This document shows positions 60,901-64,000 of a DNA stretch of 64,000 nt, piece by piece. Source of the DNA: Ostrinia nubilalis. Lineage: Eukaryota; Arthropoda; Insecta; Lepidoptera; Crambidae. Positions within the stretch are counted from its first letter, which is position 1; the number at the start of each line of letters is the position of its first letter. Made by a program: the position numbers and the translations under genes. The notes under the pieces were generated by a model. It had not been told where the DNA came from. It did not search any database and worked only from the letters and a program-made list of their open reading frames with translations. The stretch is from positions 6,736,001 to 6,800,000 of the forward strand of contig NC_087119.1 in assembly GCF_963855985.1 (NCBI RefSeq). Reading direction: 5' to 3'.

Positions 60901-61500
60901 CGTGGTTTTAAACGTTTTGAATATTTTTCATGGTTTCTTCAACATGTTCAACAGTAGGGGAGCATTCTTTCGAAAGTTTAATCAAATTCTTAATAACGAG
61001 CCGTAATTAATATGATTCGTTACTGAAATTAAGCTTGATTTAGGGCTTCGTTATAAGATCTTTCTTATAATAACCTACCTTGCAAAAGTTAAATCTATTC
61101 ATATTGTTGTAATTTTCAATGTGATTGTTTTCCATAAGTAAGTCAAACATAACTTTTTTTGTGAGCACTAAGCCTAGTTTTTAAAAGGTAATTTAAAAAT
61201 TGATCAGTGTAGGATCGTGAATTCGTGATAATACAAGAGTTAAAGTGACGTGAATAACTGATACGAAATATTATTATTTGATTCATAATGAAGAAATTAA
61301 ATTGAGATTACTCGCACATGGCGTCAGATATATTGAAAGTGGTTGCTAATTTGCGCTCTCGCTGCAATCCATACATATTCCGCTGCGAGTTACGTGTAAT
61401 TCAATCCTTCACCTTCAATATCGTAGGGACGGAAAATTGCATACTATAGAGCGAACTGCAGCAGTAATATTGCACTGGAACATTCAACATTAATATGAAT
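57940..61500. other. Non-coding stretch, nothing recognised
   Basis: Mostly AT-rich. A motif AAGTCAAAATCTCTTTATTT at 59660 resembles the interruption in the 38.7-kb satellite and may be a retroelement tail. A GC-rich patch lies at 60710-60830. Frames present have no recognisable domain. Confidence 0.45.
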
Positions 61501-61793
61501 GATGACTGGGTAATGAAATCGAAATTCTATTTAGTCCGTCAGACAGATAATAAAAAAATGTTGGACACACATTTTTTTTTCATAATCGAATAATTACAGT
61601 ATTATATTGCGATGAAATGTTGCGTGACGTCACTTTTGATTAAAAAATTTACTCTAGCGTGACGTAACGCGCCATTACAACTCGATGTAGCACTGTTATT
61701 ATTTAATTATGAAAGAAAATAAAAAATACGAGTCTAATACTTTCTAATAAATCTGTCTGACGAACAAATAATTGAAATTTTGTCATCTAGCCT
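61501..61793. mobile_element. MITE-like repeat, copy 2 of 2
   Basis: Same limits and structure as 1505-1779 (GATGACTGGGTAATGAAATC to TCATCTAGCCT), 60 kb away in the same orientation. It differs by scattered substitutions and small indels, including GCGTGACGTCACTTTTG where copy 1 is shorter. Confidence 0.7.
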
Positions 61794-62065
61794 ATTGTTA
61801 AGTACCTATGGCTTTAACAAAATATACTTTTTCTGCAAACGTAAGATTTTTGTGACACTATTTTTTTCCCTCCAATTAAATATTTGCAATGAAGTTCACA
61901 TTAGACATTATTACTCTATTTTTCATTAATCGTCATCAATGAGTACAATGAGCGAATTGACATCAAATCTTTTTGCAATCGTGTAGGTACTTGTCTCTAT
62001 ATTAATATGGTTTGTTTTTATTAACATTATTTATTACTTAGAGCACTTTGTAAGTAGTGCTAGTA

Positions 62066-62340
62066 GATAAATAAATAAATAAATCTTTGGACAATTTCAC
62101 ACAGCGCCAGCTAGCCCCAAAGTAAGCAACTTAATGCTTGTGTTATGGGTGCTAGCTTAACGGATATACTACTTATATACCTTTTTTTTTTTTTAAATAC
62201 ATACATATTATACATAGTAACACCCAGACCCGTCACAGAAATTAAAATTCATCATTTCAATTTCTGCCCGGCCGGGAATCGAACCCGGGACCTCTCGGCA
62301 TAGTAGTCCGCTCTGAACCACTACACCAAACGGCCGACTA
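62066..62340 (-). mobile_element. tRNA-headed SINE, copy 3, best preserved
   Basis: On the minus strand: a tRNA-like head with box A TTGGTGTAGTGGTT and box B GGTTCGATTCC (complement at about 62276-62286), spaced as in an RNA polymerase III internal promoter. A unique body follows (GAAATTGAAATGATGAATTT, GGTCTGGGTGTTACTATGTA), then a T/A-rich middle, the conserved GGGGCTAGCTGGCGCTGTGT, and an (ATTT)n tail at 62066-62085. It resembles a tRNA gene only in the head, with no valid anticodon arm identified, so it is a retroposon. Confidence 0.88.
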
Positions 62341-63561
62341 AGATATTTAACAGCTAGAGCTTTTCCGACCTCCAAAAATGGGAGCCTCCTAAAAGGTGTG
62401 AGTGGTTTGTAAGCCTTGCCGAACTTATAAGAAAAAATATTTATGTTTTTATATGCTCGTGTTACTTTAGCTATTCAAAGAAATATGGTAGCGCGAGAGA
62501 AAATAGGTATCTTAGAATTCGGTTTTAATAAAGATTTGCTTTTTCCTCGAAACTGCTAAAGTAAACATCGAGCTTCACTATAACTTCCTCGCCGTTTCGC
62601 TTTGGTTTAAATGTTTCTGTAGGGGTTGTTCTACGTCATTCCTGAAAGTTTCAAAGCTTTACAAGCCTTATACAGTTTTAGTAATGAAGCCTACCTACAC
62701 CGTATTTTTAACATATGATGACATTACTTACCCATACCTAACTTTAAATAACATTCTGTCAGCAAAAAAATATTTATGTAACATAATTGTCAACTTTCAC
62801 TTTGATCAACATTGTTTTAGTGTAATTATTTATAATATCTGTTTAGTAAGCACAACTTACATAATTAGTATGGATTCCTAAAACACAGGCATACATTTTT
62901 GCTCAGTTTAGGTATAGGAGTACTACCAATTGTTACTAACTAAATAATTTCATAGTCCCGTTTAAGTTTCTTTTAGGCGACAAAAAAGGACAATGAACTT
63001 TGAAAACAAATGTTTTTTTTTTATAATAATAAGCTTTATTTCTAAGATTTAATAATAATAAGATTTACCTACTGAATGACCTCCACGTGGACCTTACCGT
63101 TATAAAACTAGAATTGAGATTGAATTTAACAGAAATCCATGTAAAAAGAATTAAAAAATAGCAAAAGGTTTTCTTTACTTAGCTAAACTGTAATTGGTTT
63201 GTTCGTTTCTTCGTTGTACTTTTTGCTTTCACTTCGCAATTTCCATCATGAGGTGCGTTAATATTCGATGTGATAGTGGGCTATTAAGGTCAATTACACT
63301 CGGTCGGTTGTGTTTAATAAGTCGCATAAATAAATAGTCTTTATTCACTTGCACGCCACCATATTTATGATAATTTCAGCTTGGCGCACTATTGATTGTT
63401 TAGGTGTACAATTAGAAATGTGAACGTTCACACAGTTAAATAGGTATGTCAGTCACTAATAAAGTAAAAAGATATATAGGACTGTTAAAGCACAAGTCAT
63501 GTACCTACATTAAATCAAGCTTAACACTGTGGGGTCTTAAGTAGATTTATGAGTGTTATTT
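62341..63561. other. Non-coding stretch, nothing recognised
   Basis: AT-rich DNA without identified genes or repeat ends. Confidence 0.5.
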
Positions 63562-63738
63562 TCATCATCATCATCATCATCATTTCAGCCGTACGACGTC
63601 CACTGCTGAACATAGGTCTTCCCCAATGATTTCCATGTTGATCGATTGGTAACAGCCTGCGTCCAGCGCTTCCCTTCCTTTATGATGTCGTCGGTCCACT
63701 TTGTGGGTGGACGTCACACGATGCGTTTTCCGGTACGC
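63562..63738 (-). mobile_element. RTE-clade LINE 3' end with (ATG)n tail
   Basis: On the minus strand the translation PPTKWTDDIIKEGKRWTQAV ... WKSLGKTYVQQWTSYG-stop is the RTE C-terminus, followed by an (ATG)n tail (CAT repeats at 63562-63583 on the plus strand). The reading frame over this short piece is open, so it is one of the younger copies, but it is 5'-truncated to about 150 bp. Confidence 0.8.
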
Positions 63739-64000
63739 AGCCGCACTGAGGTATTTAGGACGAAAAGATTATGTACTTAGTCTTAATTTGCAACAAAAAA
63801 AGTTTTTGTCTGAATGTGTATGTGGAAAAAGATTTGCAAACTTTTTTCGATATCAATCGATTCTGTTTCAGATTTTGATTAGGTAAGTCTATAAGGAACC
63901 ACCTAAATTTAAAATTCTACTTATGTCTGACATCGAAAAATATTTCTCATTCTATAGGAAGACTGGGTTTTATAAAAAAATGTGTTTGAATTGGTCGCTA
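63739..64000. other. Window end, nothing recognised
   Basis: AT-rich end of the window; a 61-codon plus frame here overlaps the LINE end and has no domain. Confidence 0.4.

Noticed and set aside
62270..62330. tRNA gene suggested by box A and box B matches
   Set aside because: The anticodon and acceptor stems do not close, and the sequence continues into a shared body and ATTT tail also found at two other sites; it is a SINE head.

Overview
This is an AT-rich animal genomic window that I read as lepidopteran (moth or butterfly). The reasons are the repeat families: Lep1-type Helitrons (a 5' end like TCTATACTAATATTATAAAT, and a 3' end reading GCGGGTGAAGCCGCGGGC then CTAG), RTE-clade LINE 3' ends followed by (ATG)n, a tRNA-headed SINE with an ATTT-type tail, and the CTAGCTGACCCGGCGAAC family. 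I find no convincing host protein-coding gene, rRNA or functional tRNA. The longest open frames are about 60-120 codons, overlap on both strands and have no recognisable domains, except where they are transposon remnants. The window is best read as intergenic or intronic DNA built by layered transposon insertion.

Layout. 0.8-2.1 kb: a PIF/Harbinger-type element (TTA target duplication) containing a 247-bp palindrome made of smaller palindromes and a second nested MITE. 4.6-5.4 kb: a pogo/Tigger-like element carrying a nested repeat. 8.5-12.5 kb: a mariner-like DDE element with a broken, internally deleted transposase. Into it has inserted a 2.7-kb foldback element with about 837-bp arms and a 9-bp target duplication (Mutator/FB-like). 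Its centre holds an RTE LINE fragment, itself interrupted, and a Helitron end. 14-28 kb: a near-perfect hairpin, a tandem duplication, a Helitron with an extra internal segment, two SINE copies, several short inverted-repeat elements, a ~178-bp minisatellite and a TIR element abutting it. 33.9-40.0 kb: two virtually identical 528-bp direct repeats (TG...CA, flanked by CTCG) enclosing about 5 kb without a recognisable pol gene but with a complex satellite and two exon-like open stretches on the minus strand. 40.3-41.1 kb: a Helitron followed by an RTE LINE 3' end. 45.6-47.7 kb: a piggyBac-family element (TTAA) with a decayed minus-strand transposase. 47.8-49.1 kb: a Transib-like foldback whose ends are the exact V(D)J heptamer CACAGTG, flanked by the 5-bp duplication CGCCC. 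49-64 kb: more Helitrons, MITEs, LINE ends and a SINE.

The autonomous-type elements seen (mariner-like, piggyBac, RTE) are all broken, so nothing here looks able to move without help from elsewhere. The most informative features are the nested insertion at 8.5-12.5 kb, the Transib-like foldback, and the long direct-repeat structure at 33.9-40.0 kb with its satellite.
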